Positions 8,499 through 17,207 of a stretch of 64,000 nt of DNA are shown one piece after another. The notes under the pieces were generated by a model that made no database searches, was not told where the DNA came from, and worked only from the letters and a program-made list of their open reading frames with translations. The stretch comes from Nocardia cyriacigeorgica GUH-2 (GTDB lineage: Bacteria > Actinomycetota > Actinomycetes > Mycobacteriales > Mycobacteriaceae): NCBI RefSeq assembly GCF_000284035.1, contig NC_016887.1, positions 4,278,001 through 4,342,000 on the forward strand, written 5' to 3'. Position 1 is the first letter of the stretch; each line of letters starts with the position of its first letter. Made by a program: the position numbers and the translations under genes.

Positions 8499-9599
8499 TC
8501 AGCTCTGCTCGGATCGATCGATGACGACATCACCGGCCGCGTCCGGCACGACGAATTCCAGCAAACGCGCGGCCTCGGCGAGGACGGCGCTCTCGCCGGC
8601 GCGGTCGAGCGGGTACCAGGGCAGGATGCGGATGGTGGTCTTGTCCAGGACCCAGCGGCCATGGGTGAATCCGTCCACCAGAAAGACCGGGATGCCCGCC
8701 GAGGCCTCGCGGGCGGTGCGTTGCCGGTCGTGCTCGGCGATGATGCGGCGGCGGTCCTTGTGTCCGAGCAGGGCATTGTCGAAGGCAGGCAGGAAGCGGA
8801 CCGGCACCGGCAGGTCCGCGGGGGCGAGCGGGGCGTCGGGGAGGTCGAACAGTTCGCGGCCGTCCTCGGCGCGGAATACCCGCAGGCCGGGCCGCAGCCG
8901 GGCCAGTATCGCGGCCAAGCGGGTGACGCCGGACCACGCCTGCACATCGGCGACCGTGGCGGGACCGAAGGCCGCCAGATAGCGCAGCACGAGGGTGTCC
9001 GGATCGGGTTCGGCCGCCAGCGGTGCCCCGATCCACTCCTCGGCCAGCCCCACGGTGACGTAGCGGTTGGTCCAGCGGCCCCACGCACCGGTATCGGCGC
9101 CGTGTGCCATCGGCACCAGCACCTCCACGCTGTCGGCGAGGCGGCGGGCGAGCCGATCGGGAAAATGCTCGCCCAGCAGCTTGCCCAGCTCGGTGCGTGG
9201 CATCATGCGGCCGGTCAGCAGACGTCTGCCGTGGGCGGCGAGCTCGGCGAGATCAATGCCCTCGATCTCGTCGCGGTAGTAGGCCGCCTTCAGCAACGAA
9301 TCCACCCAGGGCTGCACGGTCGGGCGCAGCCAGCGGTAGTCCTCGTCGGTGGCCAGGTGCACGGTGCGGCGAATCATGGTGGAGCGCACCACTTTCTGCT
9401 CCCGCAGCAGCACCTCGAGGTCGTCGTGCCGGAACCCGTGCACCCGCGCCCACAAGCCCACATAGGGCCAATTCGGTTCCTGTCCCTGCACGGCCACCAA
9501 CTGCCGGATCACCTCGAGCGGCGCCTCGTCCACGCGTTCGGCCAGCCGCTGCCGCACCAGCAGCGTCCTGTTCAACTCACGTAACGACAGCTCCCGCAT
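8499..9599 (-). CDS. AlkZ/YcaQ-like winged-helix DNA-binding protein
   Basis: 366 aa, starting at ATG 9599. The sequence fits the winged-helix family (Pfam PF06224) that includes the DNA glycosylases AlkZ and YcaQ, which unhook interstrand crosslinks. Recognisable stretches are LNRTLLVRQRLAER at the N-terminus, VAVQGQEPNWPYVGLWAR (a Q-x-Q at residues 38 and 40, as in the catalytic QxQ of AlkZ), RSTMIRRTVHLAT, RFLPAFDNALLGHKDR and FLVDGFTHGRWVLD. It stands alone, not next to a natural-product cluster, so a housekeeping repair role is more likely than self-resistance. The activity is inferred from the family. Confidence 0.8.
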   Translation of the reverse strand: MRELSLRELNRTLLVRQRLAERVDEAPLEVIRQLVAVQGQEPNWPYVGLWARVHGFRHDDLEVLLREQKVVRSTMIRRTVHLATDEDYRWLRPTVQPWVDSLLKAAYYRDEIEGIDLAELAAHGRRLLTGRMMPRTELGKLLGEHFPDRLARRLADSVEVLVPMAHGADTGAWGRWTNRYVTVGLAEEWIGAPLAAEPDPDTLVLRYLAAFGPATVADVQAWSGVTRLAAILARLRPGLRVFRAEDGRELFDLPDAPLAPADLPVPVRFLPAFDNALLGHKDRRRIIAEHDRQRTAREASAGIPVFLVDGFTHGRWVLDKTTIRILPWYPLDRAGESAVLAEAARLLEFVVPDAAGDVVIDRSEQS

Positions 9600-9645
9600 G
9601 GTCGTCGATTATGGCCGAACCCACCGACAGGTCCGGCCGCCGAAC

Positions 9646-11166
9646 TCACGGGAACGGACGGCACATCGACGGATACGCCAGGTCCCGGCACGGCATGTTC
9701 CCGGCCGCCCGGATGACGTCCTCGCCGCCGGCCTCGGTGAGGAACCGCAGGAAACTCGCCCCCAGCGAACCGGGCGCGAAATCGCCGTAACTGTAGGCGT
9801 ACTCGATTCCCCAGAACGGGTAGATGCGGTTGGCGGCCGCTTCCCGGGTGGCCTGCTGGCCGTTGATGGTCACCGTCGCGACCTGCGTGGATTCCGCGGC
9901 GTCGGCATGTTCGGCGTAGCCCACCGCGCCGGGGGTCTCGGCGACCGCGGCCAGCATGTCCTTGGTGACCGCCACATCGCAGCGGCCCGGACCCGGCTCG
10001 CGGCGGATCTCACGGCAGGTGGCGTCCCGCGCGGGCGGCTGTTCGGCGTCGAGCAGCCGGTCCTCGAAGGTGCGGCGCGTCCCGGACCCCGGGTGCCGGT
10101 TGATCAGCCGCACCGGCAGGTCCGCCCCGCCCAGTTCGCTCCAGTTCTGCACCCGTCCGGCGTACAGGTCGCGGATCTGCTCGACGGTCAGATGACGGAT
10201 CTTGGTGCCCGGATGCACGATGACGCTGAACAGCGACAGCGCCAGCGGTCGTTCCACCAGCGCCGGATAGTCCACCCCCATCGGGCCGTCGGCGATGGCC
10301 AGCAGTGCGGGATTGTCGTTGCCCTCCGACTCCAGCCGGTTCATGCCCGGTTCGCTGCCCTCGAAGGCGAATTCGAAACGCGCGCCGCGGCAACTGTGTT
10401 TGTACACATCGGCGGCCTCGCGAATCACTTCTTCGAATGCCGTCGACCCGACCACGGTCAGCTTGCCGTCGGCGCAGCCCAGCGGCGCCTTGCCCCGTTC
10501 GACCGCCGCGACGATGAACTGGGCCACGATCACCACCACCAGAAACGCGATGAGCGCGATCATGAACAGCGGAATGCCGGTCTGGCTGCGGGTTTCGGTG
10601 ACCCGGCCGCCTTTGATCATGCCCTGCAACCGCGGCGGCGGATACTCCCCCGTCCCGGCCGACCGCTGCAGAATGGCCAGGATCTTGTAGTGGTCGGCCC
10701 GATTGAGCGGTACCCGGGGCAGATCGATGATGCCGACATTGTCGGAGGTTTCCCGTACCGCGATGCCCGAGTCGGGTTCGAGCAGGTCGCCCAGGGCGGG
10801 ATCGCTGAGTTCGGTGACGGCCATGCCGATCACCCGCCGCTGCGGGAATCGCAGGTGCAGCCCGGCGCGGCCGTTGTCGGGCACGCCGTAGTCGGCGCTG
10901 TCGAGGGAGGTGGCGCCGCTGTTCTCGATCCGCATCAGGACCACCGACAGGTCCTTCAGATCGGGGCTCGCCCCGTCGGCCTGCGGCCGCAGCTGGGGCA
11001 GCACGCCGGGGAACACCGATTCGATCTCACCGGTGACCGGGGTATCCATCTGCACCCGGTAGCCGAGTTGTTTACGCCCGACGAAGACGAACTCCCACAG
11101 GAAGGCCCCGACCGGCACCGCGATACCGATGAGCGCGAGCACGATCTCTAGCGGAAAGCCGCCCAC
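9646..11166 (-). CDS. Membrane-anchored PstS-like substrate-binding protein
   Basis: 506 aa from GTG 11166, chosen because GGAGGG lies eight bases upstream; an alternative TTG lies six codons earlier. Helix 1 is at about 5-27, followed by a soluble region of about 170 residues, then helix 2 at about 197-222 (IPLFMIALIAFLVVVIVAQFIV), then a periplasmic-binding-protein fold of the phosphate/PstS type. That fold shows KLTVVGSTAFEEVI, PLALSLFSVIVHP, LTVEQIRDLYAGRVQNWSELGG and NRHPGSGTRRTFE. No permease or ATPase gene is adjacent. A sensor or scavenging role is possible, and the ligand is unknown. Confidence 0.78.
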   Translation of the reverse strand: MGGFPLEIVLALIGIAVPVGAFLWEFVFVGRKQLGYRVQMDTPVTGEIESVFPGVLPQLRPQADGASPDLKDLSVVLMRIENSGATSLDSADYGVPDNGRAGLHLRFPQRRVIGMAVTELSDPALGDLLEPDSGIAVRETSDNVGIIDLPRVPLNRADHYKILAILQRSAGTGEYPPPRLQGMIKGGRVTETRSQTGIPLFMIALIAFLVVVIVAQFIVAAVERGKAPLGCADGKLTVVGSTAFEEVIREAADVYKHSCRGARFEFAFEGSEPGMNRLESEGNDNPALLAIADGPMGVDYPALVERPLALSLFSVIVHPGTKIRHLTVEQIRDLYAGRVQNWSELGGADLPVRLINRHPGSGTRRTFEDRLLDAEQPPARDATCREIRREPGPGRCDVAVTKDMLAAVAETPGAVGYAEHADAAESTQVATVTINGQQATREAAANRIYPFWGIEYAYSYGDFAPGSLGASFLRFLTEAGGEDVIRAAGNMPCRDLAYPSMCRPFP

Positions 11167-11278
11167 TGCAGTGTCCCTCCCCAACGAAAATGCGTGGCAA
11201 CCATTTTCGGCTGCACCCGGCGCAATTCACCAGCGCCGGCCGAATTGTTCGCCAACAGTTAATCAAACGGCAGCGCAC

Positions 11279-12343
11279 TCACGCGCCGGATTGCCGCGTC
11301 CATTCCAGCAGTTCGTCCACCGGCCGGGTATTGATGACACGTTCAGCAGGCACCTCGTTGGCCACCGCGCGAGCGCAACCGTAGCCCTGCCAATCCAGTT
11401 GGCCGGGGGCGTGCGCGTCGGTGTCGACGGCGAATTCGCACCCGATCTCGACGGCCAGTCGCATCAATCTGCTCGGTGGATCCTGCCGTTCGGGCCTGCT
11501 GTTGATCTCGACCGCGGTGCCGAAACGCCGGCACGCCTCGAAGACCAGCTCGGCGTCGAATTCCGATTCCGGACGGGTGCCGCGCCCGCCGAGCACCAGC
11601 CGTCCGGTGCAGTGCCCGAGCACATCGACCAGCGGGTTGGCCACGGCGTAGACCATGCGCTTGGTCATGGTCTCACTGTCGTCACGCAGTCGCGAATGCA
11701 CGCTGGCCACCACGATATCCAGTTCATCGAGCAGGTCGGGGTCCTGATCGAGGCTGCCGTCGTCGAGGATGTCGACCTCGATGCCGGTGAGGATACGAAA
11801 CGGCGCGAGCTCGGCATTCAACTGCGCCACCACGTCCAGCTGGCGCCGCAGCCGTTCGGCGGACAGCCCGTTGGCGACCGTCAGCCGGGGCGAATGATCC
11901 GTCAGCGCACAGTATTCGTGGCCGAGCGCGGCCGCGGTGCGCATCATCTCCGCGATCGGGCTGCCGCCGTCGGACCAATCGGAATGGGTGTGCAGGTCGC
12001 CGCGCAGCAGCCGGCGCAGCGGCCTGCCCTCGATGCCGATGGGTTCGGCGGCGGCGCGCAGTTCGGTCAGATACTTCGGCACCACACCGGAGTACGCCTG
12101 CTCGATGACGGCGGCGGTCTTCGGCCCGATCCCGGCCAGTTCCTGCCAGCTGCCCGCCGCCCGCCGTGCCGCGCGTTCGTCCTCGCTGAGCCCGGCGACG
12201 ATATCGGCGGCGCGCCGATACGCCTGCACCCGATGGGTTTTCGCACGCTCACGCTCGAGCCAGAAACCGATCTCGCGCAGCGCCGCCACCGGCCCCGGCA
12301 CGGTGTCCGGGTCCGGTGGCTGCCTCGACTCGTCGCCGGCCAC
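11279..12343 (-). CDS. PHP-domain metal-dependent phosphoesterase (PolX C-terminal type)
   Basis: 354 aa. The N-terminal third (about 20-100) resembles the helix-hairpin-helix region of PolX-type polymerases (KTHRVQAYRRAADIVAGL, LAGIGPKTAAVIEQA). The C-terminal PHP domain carries the metal-binding set: GDLHTHSDWSDG (about 114), the ALTDHSPR stretch, ILTGIEVDIL, VASVHSRL, DVLGHCTGR and FAVDTDAHAP near the end. No polymerase palm domain is present, so this is not a complete PolX. It starts six bases after the stop of the upstream reductase gene, which suggests cotranscription. Confidence 0.85.
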   Translation of the reverse strand: MAGDESRQPPDPDTVPGPVAALREIGFWLERERAKTHRVQAYRRAADIVAGLSEDERAARRAAGSWQELAGIGPKTAAVIEQAYSGVVPKYLTELRAAAEPIGIEGRPLRRLLRGDLHTHSDWSDGGSPIAEMMRTAAALGHEYCALTDHSPRLTVANGLSAERLRRQLDVVAQLNAELAPFRILTGIEVDILDDGSLDQDPDLLDELDIVVASVHSRLRDDSETMTKRMVYAVANPLVDVLGHCTGRLVLGGRGTRPESEFDAELVFEACRRFGTAVEINSRPERQDPPSRLMRLAVEIGCEFAVDTDAHAPGQLDWQGYGCARAVANEVPAERVINTRPVDELLEWTRQSGA

Positions 12344-12349
12344 CGCGGC

Positions 12350-12931
12350 CTATCGGATCCTGGCGTATTTCACGAAGGCCACGCCGTCCTCGAAGACCTG
12401 GCTGGTGATCACCCGGAACCGGGTCGGCTCGGGCAGTTTGGGGCCGTCGCCGAACAGCGAACGGCCCCGGCCGAGCACGATCGGGTACAGCTTGAGGAAG
12501 ATCTGGTCGATCTCCGGCAGCAGCACCTGGGCCAGCTCGCCGCCACCGCACAGCCAGATGCCGAGCCCCTTGTCGCGTTTGAGCTCGCGCACCTTGGCCA
12601 GCGGGTCGGCCGAGATCAGCTCGACGGCTGGGTCCGGGCTCTCCGGCAAGGTCGTGGAGACCACGAACTGCCGCAGATGCGCGTACGGGCTCGACGTGCC
12701 GGTGCGCACCCCGAAGTCGTGGGTCTTGCGGCCCATCAGCACCGTATCGAAGTTGGCGTTGCGCTTATCGATCCCGAGCGCCTCGCGCACTTTGGTCGGC
12801 AGCGTTTCCGGGTACTGCGCCGTGATCGCCGGGCCGTGGTCGCCGCCGACCGGGAAGAAGTCGACCGACCCGTCCTCGGTGGCGATGAACCCGTCGATAG
12901 TAGATGCGACGTAGTAGGTGAGCTTGCGCAT
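12350..12931 (-). CDS. RibD C-terminal / dihydrofolate-reductase-family protein
   Basis: 193 aa from ATG 12931, with GGAAGG four bases upstream; an in-frame reading from 12958 is possible but has no ribosome site. Family features are MRKLTYYVASTIDGFIA at the start, FDTVLMGRKTHDFG, LRQFVVSTTL, KGLGIWLCGGGELAQ and LYPIVLGRGRSLF, all typical of the NADPH-binding RibD-C/DHFR-like fold. The substrate cannot be told from sequence. It is followed directly by the PHP gene. Confidence 0.87.
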   Translation of the reverse strand: MRKLTYYVASTIDGFIATEDGSVDFFPVGGDHGPAITAQYPETLPTKVREALGIDKRNANFDTVLMGRKTHDFGVRTGTSSPYAHLRQFVVSTTLPESPDPAVELISADPLAKVRELKRDKGLGIWLCGGGELAQVLLPEIDQIFLKLYPIVLGRGRSLFGDGPKLPEPTRFRVITSQVFEDGVAFVKYARIR

Positions 12932-12988
12932 GTGTCCTTCCTGCACGGCCGGTGTCACAGTAGAGCCGTATGCAGAAACGGTAGCTCG

Positions 12989-13855
12989 CTATCGGGTCCT
13001 CGGGCGAGGCTTCCGCTGGCATCGCGGACACGAAAACGACGAGCGGTTCATGAACTTCTCCCGCACGATCGGCGCCCCGCAGCGCGGGCACGGCCGGTCT
13101 GCGCGGCCGTAGACGGCCAGCGAGCGTTCGAAGTATCCGGAATCGCCGTTGACGTCGACATACAGGGCGTCGAAGGAGGTGCCACCGGCGGCCAGCGCAT
13201 CGCGCATGACGGCGGCGGCATCGGCGAGCAGCGTGTGCAGCACCGGCCTGCTCAGCCCGGAGGCGATCCGGCAGCCGTGCAGCTTCGCCCGCCACAGGGC
13301 CTCGTCGGCGTAGATGTTGCCGACGCCGGAAATGACCGTCTGATCCAGCAGCACCCGTTTGATCTCGGTGTTCTTGGCCCGGATCGCGGCCACCACGGCC
13401 TCGGGGTCGAAGCGCGGATCCAGCGGGTCGCGGGCGATATGGGCAACCGGTTCGGGGACGCGGGTGCCGTCCACCTCGACCAGCTCGGCCAGCGCCCAGC
13501 CGCCGAAGGTGCGCTGGTCGACGAAGCGCAGCTCGGCGCCGTTATCGAGGGTGGCCCGGATGTGGGCGTGCTTTTCCACCGGCGCCTCGGCCGGCCGGAT
13601 CAGCATCTGCCCGCTCATGCCGAGGTGGACGACCAGTGCGAGATCGGGATCGTCGAAGGTCAGCCACAGGTATTTGCCGCGTCGTTCGGCGGCGGTGACG
13701 CGCAGCCCGGACAGCCGGGCGGCGAGGTCGGCGGCACCTTCCAGATGACGGCGCACCGAGCGCGGATGGGCGACGGCCACCGATTCGATGACATGGCCAA
13801 CCACGTGATCGGCCAGACCGCGCCGCACGACCTCGACTTCGGGAAGTTCGGGCAC
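12989..13855 (-). CDS. mutM: Formamidopyrimidine-DNA glycosylase (MutM/Fpg)
   Basis: 288 aa, GTG start at 13855 one base after the rnc stop. It removes 8-oxoguanine and related lesions and nicks the abasic site. The catalytic N-terminus PELPEVE (Pro2, Glu3) is intact, as are the GKYLWLTFDD and HLGMSGQM stretches with the conserved lysine and the VISGVGNIYADEALW helix-two-turn-helix. The C-terminal zinc finger is CPRCG...SFSCPRCQ (four cysteines). The close link to rnc follows mycobacterial order (rnc-fpg). Confidence 0.96.
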   Translation of the reverse strand: MPELPEVEVVRRGLADHVVGHVIESVAVAHPRSVRRHLEGAADLAARLSGLRVTAAERRGKYLWLTFDDPDLALVVHLGMSGQMLIRPAEAPVEKHAHIRATLDNGAELRFVDQRTFGGWALAELVEVDGTRVPEPVAHIARDPLDPRFDPEAVVAAIRAKNTEIKRVLLDQTVISGVGNIYADEALWRAKLHGCRIASGLSRPVLHTLLADAAAVMRDALAAGGTSFDALYVDVNGDSGYFERSLAVYGRADRPCPRCGAPIVREKFMNRSSFSCPRCQRKPRPRTR

Positions 13856-13856
13856 G

Positions 13857-14579
13857 TCAGGATTCGGCGGTGAGCGCCTGGTAGGCGGCCCCCGCGGCCT
13901 TCTGCTCGGCTTCCTTCTTGGACCGGCCGACGCCCTGACCGTAGGCCTGGCCGCCGATCACCGTGGTCGCGGTGAATTCCTTGTCGTGGTCGGGCCCGGT
14001 GGAGGTGATCTCGTAACTGGGCACGCCGAGACCGCGTTCGGCGGTGAGCTCCTGCAGGCTGGTCTTCCAGTCGAGCCCGGCACCCATGCGGGGACCGCGT
14101 TCGAGCAGGTCGGCGAACAGCCGGAGCACCACACCGCGAGCAACCTCGATGCCGTGCTCGAGATGCACGGCACCCAGCAGTGACTCCATGCCGTCGGCGA
14201 GGATGCTCGGCTTGTCCCGGCCGCCGGTGAGCTCTTCGCCCTTACCGAGCAGCAGGTGCGCGCCGAGACCGCCCTCGCCGAGACCGCGAGCGACCTCGGC
14301 GAGCGCGTGCATATTGACCACGCTGGCACGCAGTTTCGCGAGCTCGCCCTCGGACTTGTCCGGGTGCTCGTGATAGAGCCGTTCGGTGATGCTCAGCCCG
14401 AGCACCGAGTCGCCCAGGAATTCCAGGCGCTCGTTGGTCGGGAGTCCACCGTTCTCGTACGCGTACGAGCGGTGGGTGAGCGCGAGCGTCAGCAGCTCCG
14501 GCCGTATCTCGACCCCGAGTGCGGCGAGCAGGCTCGCGTGGTCACCGGAGGGGCCGAGTTCGTCCTTACCGGCGGTCAC
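13857..14579 (-). CDS. rnc: Ribonuclease III
   Basis: 240 aa. It is a double-strand-specific endoribonuclease for rRNA and mRNA processing. Domain one has the signature NERLEFLGDSVLG (about 49-61) with the metal-binding acidic residues, and later DGMESLLGAV. The C-terminal dsRNA-binding domain begins near 160 (WKTSLQELTAERG) and ends with GVGRSKKEAEQKAAGAAYQAL. It lies 14 bases downstream of rpmF and one base before mutM, in the leftward DUF177-rpmF-rnc-mutM run. Confidence 0.97.
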   Translation of the reverse strand: MTAGKDELGPSGDHASLLAALGVEIRPELLTLALTHRSYAYENGGLPTNERLEFLGDSVLGLSITERLYHEHPDKSEGELAKLRASVVNMHALAEVARGLGEGGLGAHLLLGKGEELTGGRDKPSILADGMESLLGAVHLEHGIEVARGVVLRLFADLLERGPRMGAGLDWKTSLQELTAERGLGVPSYEITSTGPDHDKEFTATTVIGGQAYGQGVGRSKKEAEQKAAGAAYQALTAES

Positions 14580-14593
14580 GGCTGATCTGGTGC

Positions 14594-14776
14594 TCAGACC
14601 GCAGAGGTGACCTGGCGGCCCTTGTAGGTGCCGCAGGACGGGCAGGCGATGTGCGGGAGGGTCTTCTCACCGCAGGCCCGGTTGGAGCAGGTGACGAGGG
14701 TCGGCGCGGCAGCCTTCCACTGGCTGCGCCGCGACCTGGTGTTGGAACGGGACATCCGGCGCTTGGGAACGGCCAC
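14594..14776 (-). CDS. rpmF: 50S ribosomal protein L32
   Basis: 60 aa, MAVPKRRMSRSNTRSRRSQW at the N-terminus, then CSNRAC...CPSCGTYKGRQV, so the zinc-binding (C+) form with four cysteines is retained. It starts two bases after the DUF177 stop, the widely conserved yceD-rpmF pairing, and is followed by rnc. Confidence 0.97.
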   Translation of the reverse strand: MAVPKRRMSRSNTRSRRSQWKAAAPTLVTCSNRACGEKTLPHIACPSCGTYKGRQVTSAV

Positions 14777-14778
14777 GA

Positions 14779-15462
14779 CTACTTCTCCTCTGTCTGTGTA
14801 TCTGCCCGGTCGGCAGTGTCTGCCTGTTCGGCGGAACGGTCTGGGGTGGCGGCACCCGCGTCGGGGCTGCCTGTGCTGGGCGAATCGGCGGCGAACTTCG
14901 CCAGCCCGGCCCAGCGAGGGTCAAGTATCTCATGCCCATGATCAGAACCCGCAATCGCCATCCGTACGCCACATTCCGGGCACAGTCCGGCACAGTCGGG
15001 CGTGCACAGCGGCTGCAGCGGGAGCTCGACGCCGAGGGCGTCGACGATGACGGGCTCGAGGTCGATGAGATCGTCGGCCATCCGGTACACCTCGTCCTCG
15101 GAGGTGGTCTGCTCGGTGGCGCTGTCGGGGTAGGCGAACAGCTCGGTCAGCGACAGCTCGATCTCGTCGTCGAACGGTTCCAGGCAGCGCGAGCATTCGC
15201 CGGTGAGCGGCGCCGACACCGTCCCGGTGATCAGCACGCCCTCGGAGACCGCCTGCAAGCGCAGGTCGAGCTCCACCTCGGCGCCGGCGGGCACGGCGAT
15301 CAGGTCGAGTCCGAGACGTTCGGTCGTGGTCACCGTGCGATGCAGTTCACGCATCGACCCGGCGCCGCGGCCGAGGTTACGGACGTCCAGCACGAAACCC
15401 GCGTCCGGCGCCGGGTGCGAGCCGGTACGCGAACGCGAGGCGGAACCGGAACCGGCGGGCAT
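14779..15462 (-). CDS. DUF177 (YceD-like) protein
   Basis: 227 aa from ATG 15462 (AAGGTGAG upstream); an in-frame start at 15519 would add 19 residues. Family features are FVLDVRNLGR near the start, the GECSRCLEPFDDEIELSLTELF motif mid-protein, and the C-terminal cysteine cluster CTPDCAGLCPECG, which may bind metal. The last 35 residues are a low-complexity acidic tail. DUF177 genes are almost always next to rpmF, as here, and in plants and bacteria the family is tied to 23S rRNA accumulation. The exact biochemical role is not known. Confidence 0.9.
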   Translation of the reverse strand: MPAGSGSASRSRTGSHPAPDAGFVLDVRNLGRGAGSMRELHRTVTTTERLGLDLIAVPAGAEVELDLRLQAVSEGVLITGTVSAPLTGECSRCLEPFDDEIELSLTELFAYPDSATEQTTSEDEVYRMADDLIDLEPVIVDALGVELPLQPLCTPDCAGLCPECGVRMAIAGSDHGHEILDPRWAGLAKFAADSPSTGSPDAGAATPDRSAEQADTADRADTQTEEK

Positions 15463-15646
15463 CACGAACTCACCTTCATGATCAGGGGGAATGGGCAACC
15501 ACTCCACAATACGCGACACCGAGCAGCCGACCCAAGTCGAGCCGCTCAGCGGCCTTTCCGTCCGGATCGGCCCCCGCCCTCTCGCGCCGCGTCGGCCCTA
15601 ACGGCGGACCGGGCGAGATCACCGCCGTGCGCCGCTGAGGTGCGGA

Positions 15647-16393
15647 CTAGCGACGGTAATCGGAGGCGTAGTCGGGCATTCCCATCCCGGTACGCAACTG
15701 CTGACGACCCCGCCCGACGATGCGCAGCGTGCCGTTGAGCGTCTCCTCGAACTCGGCGAGCTTGGAATCGACGTAGTGATCGCATTCCTCGCGCATGCGG
15801 TCGGAATCGGCCTGCGCGGCGTCGATGAGCCGGGCCGATTCCGCGTGCGCGGCCCGCACCACCTCGGTCTGGGCGACCAGCCGGTCCTGCTCGGCCTTGC
15901 CCTCGGCGACCGAGCGCTCATAGGCGGCCTTACCCGCCTCGATCATCCGTTCGGACTCCGCCCGCGCCCGTCCGGTGAGCGCCTCGTATTCGGCGTTGCC
16001 GTCGGCGACCACCCGGGCGGCCTCGGCCTCGGCGGTGTCGACCAGATGGTCGGCGTGCGCGGTGGCCTCGGCGACCATCCGGTCGGCGTGCGCCTTGGCA
16101 TCGGCGAGGATGCGGTCGGCCTCGGCCCGCGCGTTCTCGATGGTCTCGGCGGCCTGCTCGTTGGCGCCGGTCACCGCCGTCTCGGCGGCGTTGCGGGCAT
16201 CGGTGACGATCTTGTCGCGATGGTCGAGGACGTCCTGGGCGTCGTCGAGTTCGCCGGGCAGGGCGTCTCTGACGTCGTCGAGTAGTTCCAGCACATCACC
16301 GCGCGGCACGATGCAATTGCGCGTCGGCGGGATCCCGCGCGCCTCTTCGACGATGGCGACCAACTCGTCGAGTGCTTCGAATACGCGATACAT
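15647..16393 (-). CDS. sepIVA: SepIVA, DivIVA-like septation protein
   Basis: 248 aa from ATG 16393 (a GTG two codons upstream is also open). The N-terminus MYRVFEALDELVAIVEEARG, the CIVPRGDVLELLDD stretch, a long alanine/glutamate-rich coiled coil from about 45 to 215, and the end LNGTLRIVGRGRQQLRTGMG match the mycobacterial septation protein SepIVA as I remember it. It acts at the division septum and in polar elongation. The gene is 184 bases upstream of DUF177, in the order seen in mycobacteria. Confidence 0.9.
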   Translation of the reverse strand: MYRVFEALDELVAIVEEARGIPPTRNCIVPRGDVLELLDDVRDALPGELDDAQDVLDHRDKIVTDARNAAETAVTGANEQAAETIENARAEADRILADAKAHADRMVAEATAHADHLVDTAEAEAARVVADGNAEYEALTGRARAESERMIEAGKAAYERSVAEGKAEQDRLVAQTEVVRAAHAESARLIDAAQADSDRMREECDHYVDSKLAEFEETLNGTLRIVGRGRQQLRTGMGMPDYASDYRR

Positions 16394-16628
16394 GCTCACT
16401 TACCCCGCTCTCCAGATCGACGGCGAACTTCCGTCGTCGCCCAGTGTGCCCTGCGCCACGGCCCCTGCCGAGTCCCTTTCCGGTGTGTCGTGCCAGTGTC
16501 TCGCAGACCACAGAAATCAAGTGGAGTAAGGGCCTCCGCTTCGTGCTAAATTCGTTCGGAAGCCAGTCGGCGGGAAGGAATGCGAAACCCTCGCAGTTGT
16601 CCTACCTGTCGGCTCACGTTCGATCGGA

Positions 16629-17147
16629 ATGACCATGACCGTCCTGGAACTACCGCGACCGGCACTGCCCACCGCGCGCGTTCTCACGCCGCTGGCCGGG
16701 CCGTACCCGGATCTGCGGGACGTGTCGAGCAGGCGGCTGGGTCGCACGCTCGGATATCTGCGCGGCGATCGGGCATTCCCCCAGCTCATCCGGTTCGCTC
16801 TGGTCGGCGGGTGCTCCAACATCGCCTACGTACTGCTGTTCTTCGGCATGCTCGGCATCGGGCCGCTGGTGGCCAATGTGGTCGGTTCGATCGTCAGCAC
16901 GATCATCGCCAACGAACTGCACCGGCAGCTCACCTTCCACGCCGCCGACCGGGTCGGCTGGTTCACCGCCCAGTGGGAGGGCGGCGGGCTCGCCCTGGCC
17001 GGACTCGGCATCTCCACCGCAGGCCTGGCCGCCCTCGATTTCTGGGCGCCCGGCCTCGACAGCACCTACCAGGCCGCCGCCGTCCTCGGTATCACCGCCG
17101 CCGTCGGCGGGCTGCGCTTCCTGGCGCTGCGCGGTCTGGTCTTCTGA
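16629..17147 (+). CDS. GtrA-family membrane protein
   Basis: 172 aa with four predicted membrane helices at about 53-73, 77-98, 116-136 and 145-168. The GtrA family typically helps move polyprenyl-linked sugars across the membrane. FPQLIRFALVGGCSNIAYVLLFF and VGSIVSTIIANELHRQLTFHA are characteristic of it. No strong ribosome site is visible before ATG 16629, and a second ATG lies two codons in. It is convergent with coaD and separated from it by a strong hairpin. Confidence 0.85.
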   Translation: MTMTVLELPRPALPTARVLTPLAGPYPDLRDVSSRRLGRTLGYLRGDRAFPQLIRFALVGGCSNIAYVLLFFGMLGIGPLVANVVGSIVSTIIANELHRQLTFHAADRVGWFTAQWEGGGLALAGLGISTAGLAALDFWAPGLDSTYQAAAVLGITAAVGGLRFLALRGLVF

Positions 17148-17160
17148 ACCCGCACAGAGA

Positions 17161-17194
17161 TTCGCCCCGGTCCACGCGGTGGAGCCGGGGCGAA
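17161..17194. terminator. Bidirectional hairpin between gtrA-like gene and coaD
   Basis: Stem TTCGCCCCGG / CCGGGGCGAA, extended by TCCAC / GTGGA around a GCG loop (one unpaired G). It lies between convergent stops at 17147 and 17208, so it can serve both strands. Confidence 0.75.
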
Positions 17195-17207
17195 GTCGTG
17201 CAGGCGG

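Noticed and set aside
14519..15050. Plus-strand frames over rnc, rpmF and DUF177
   Set aside because: Antisense shadows of well-identified genes.
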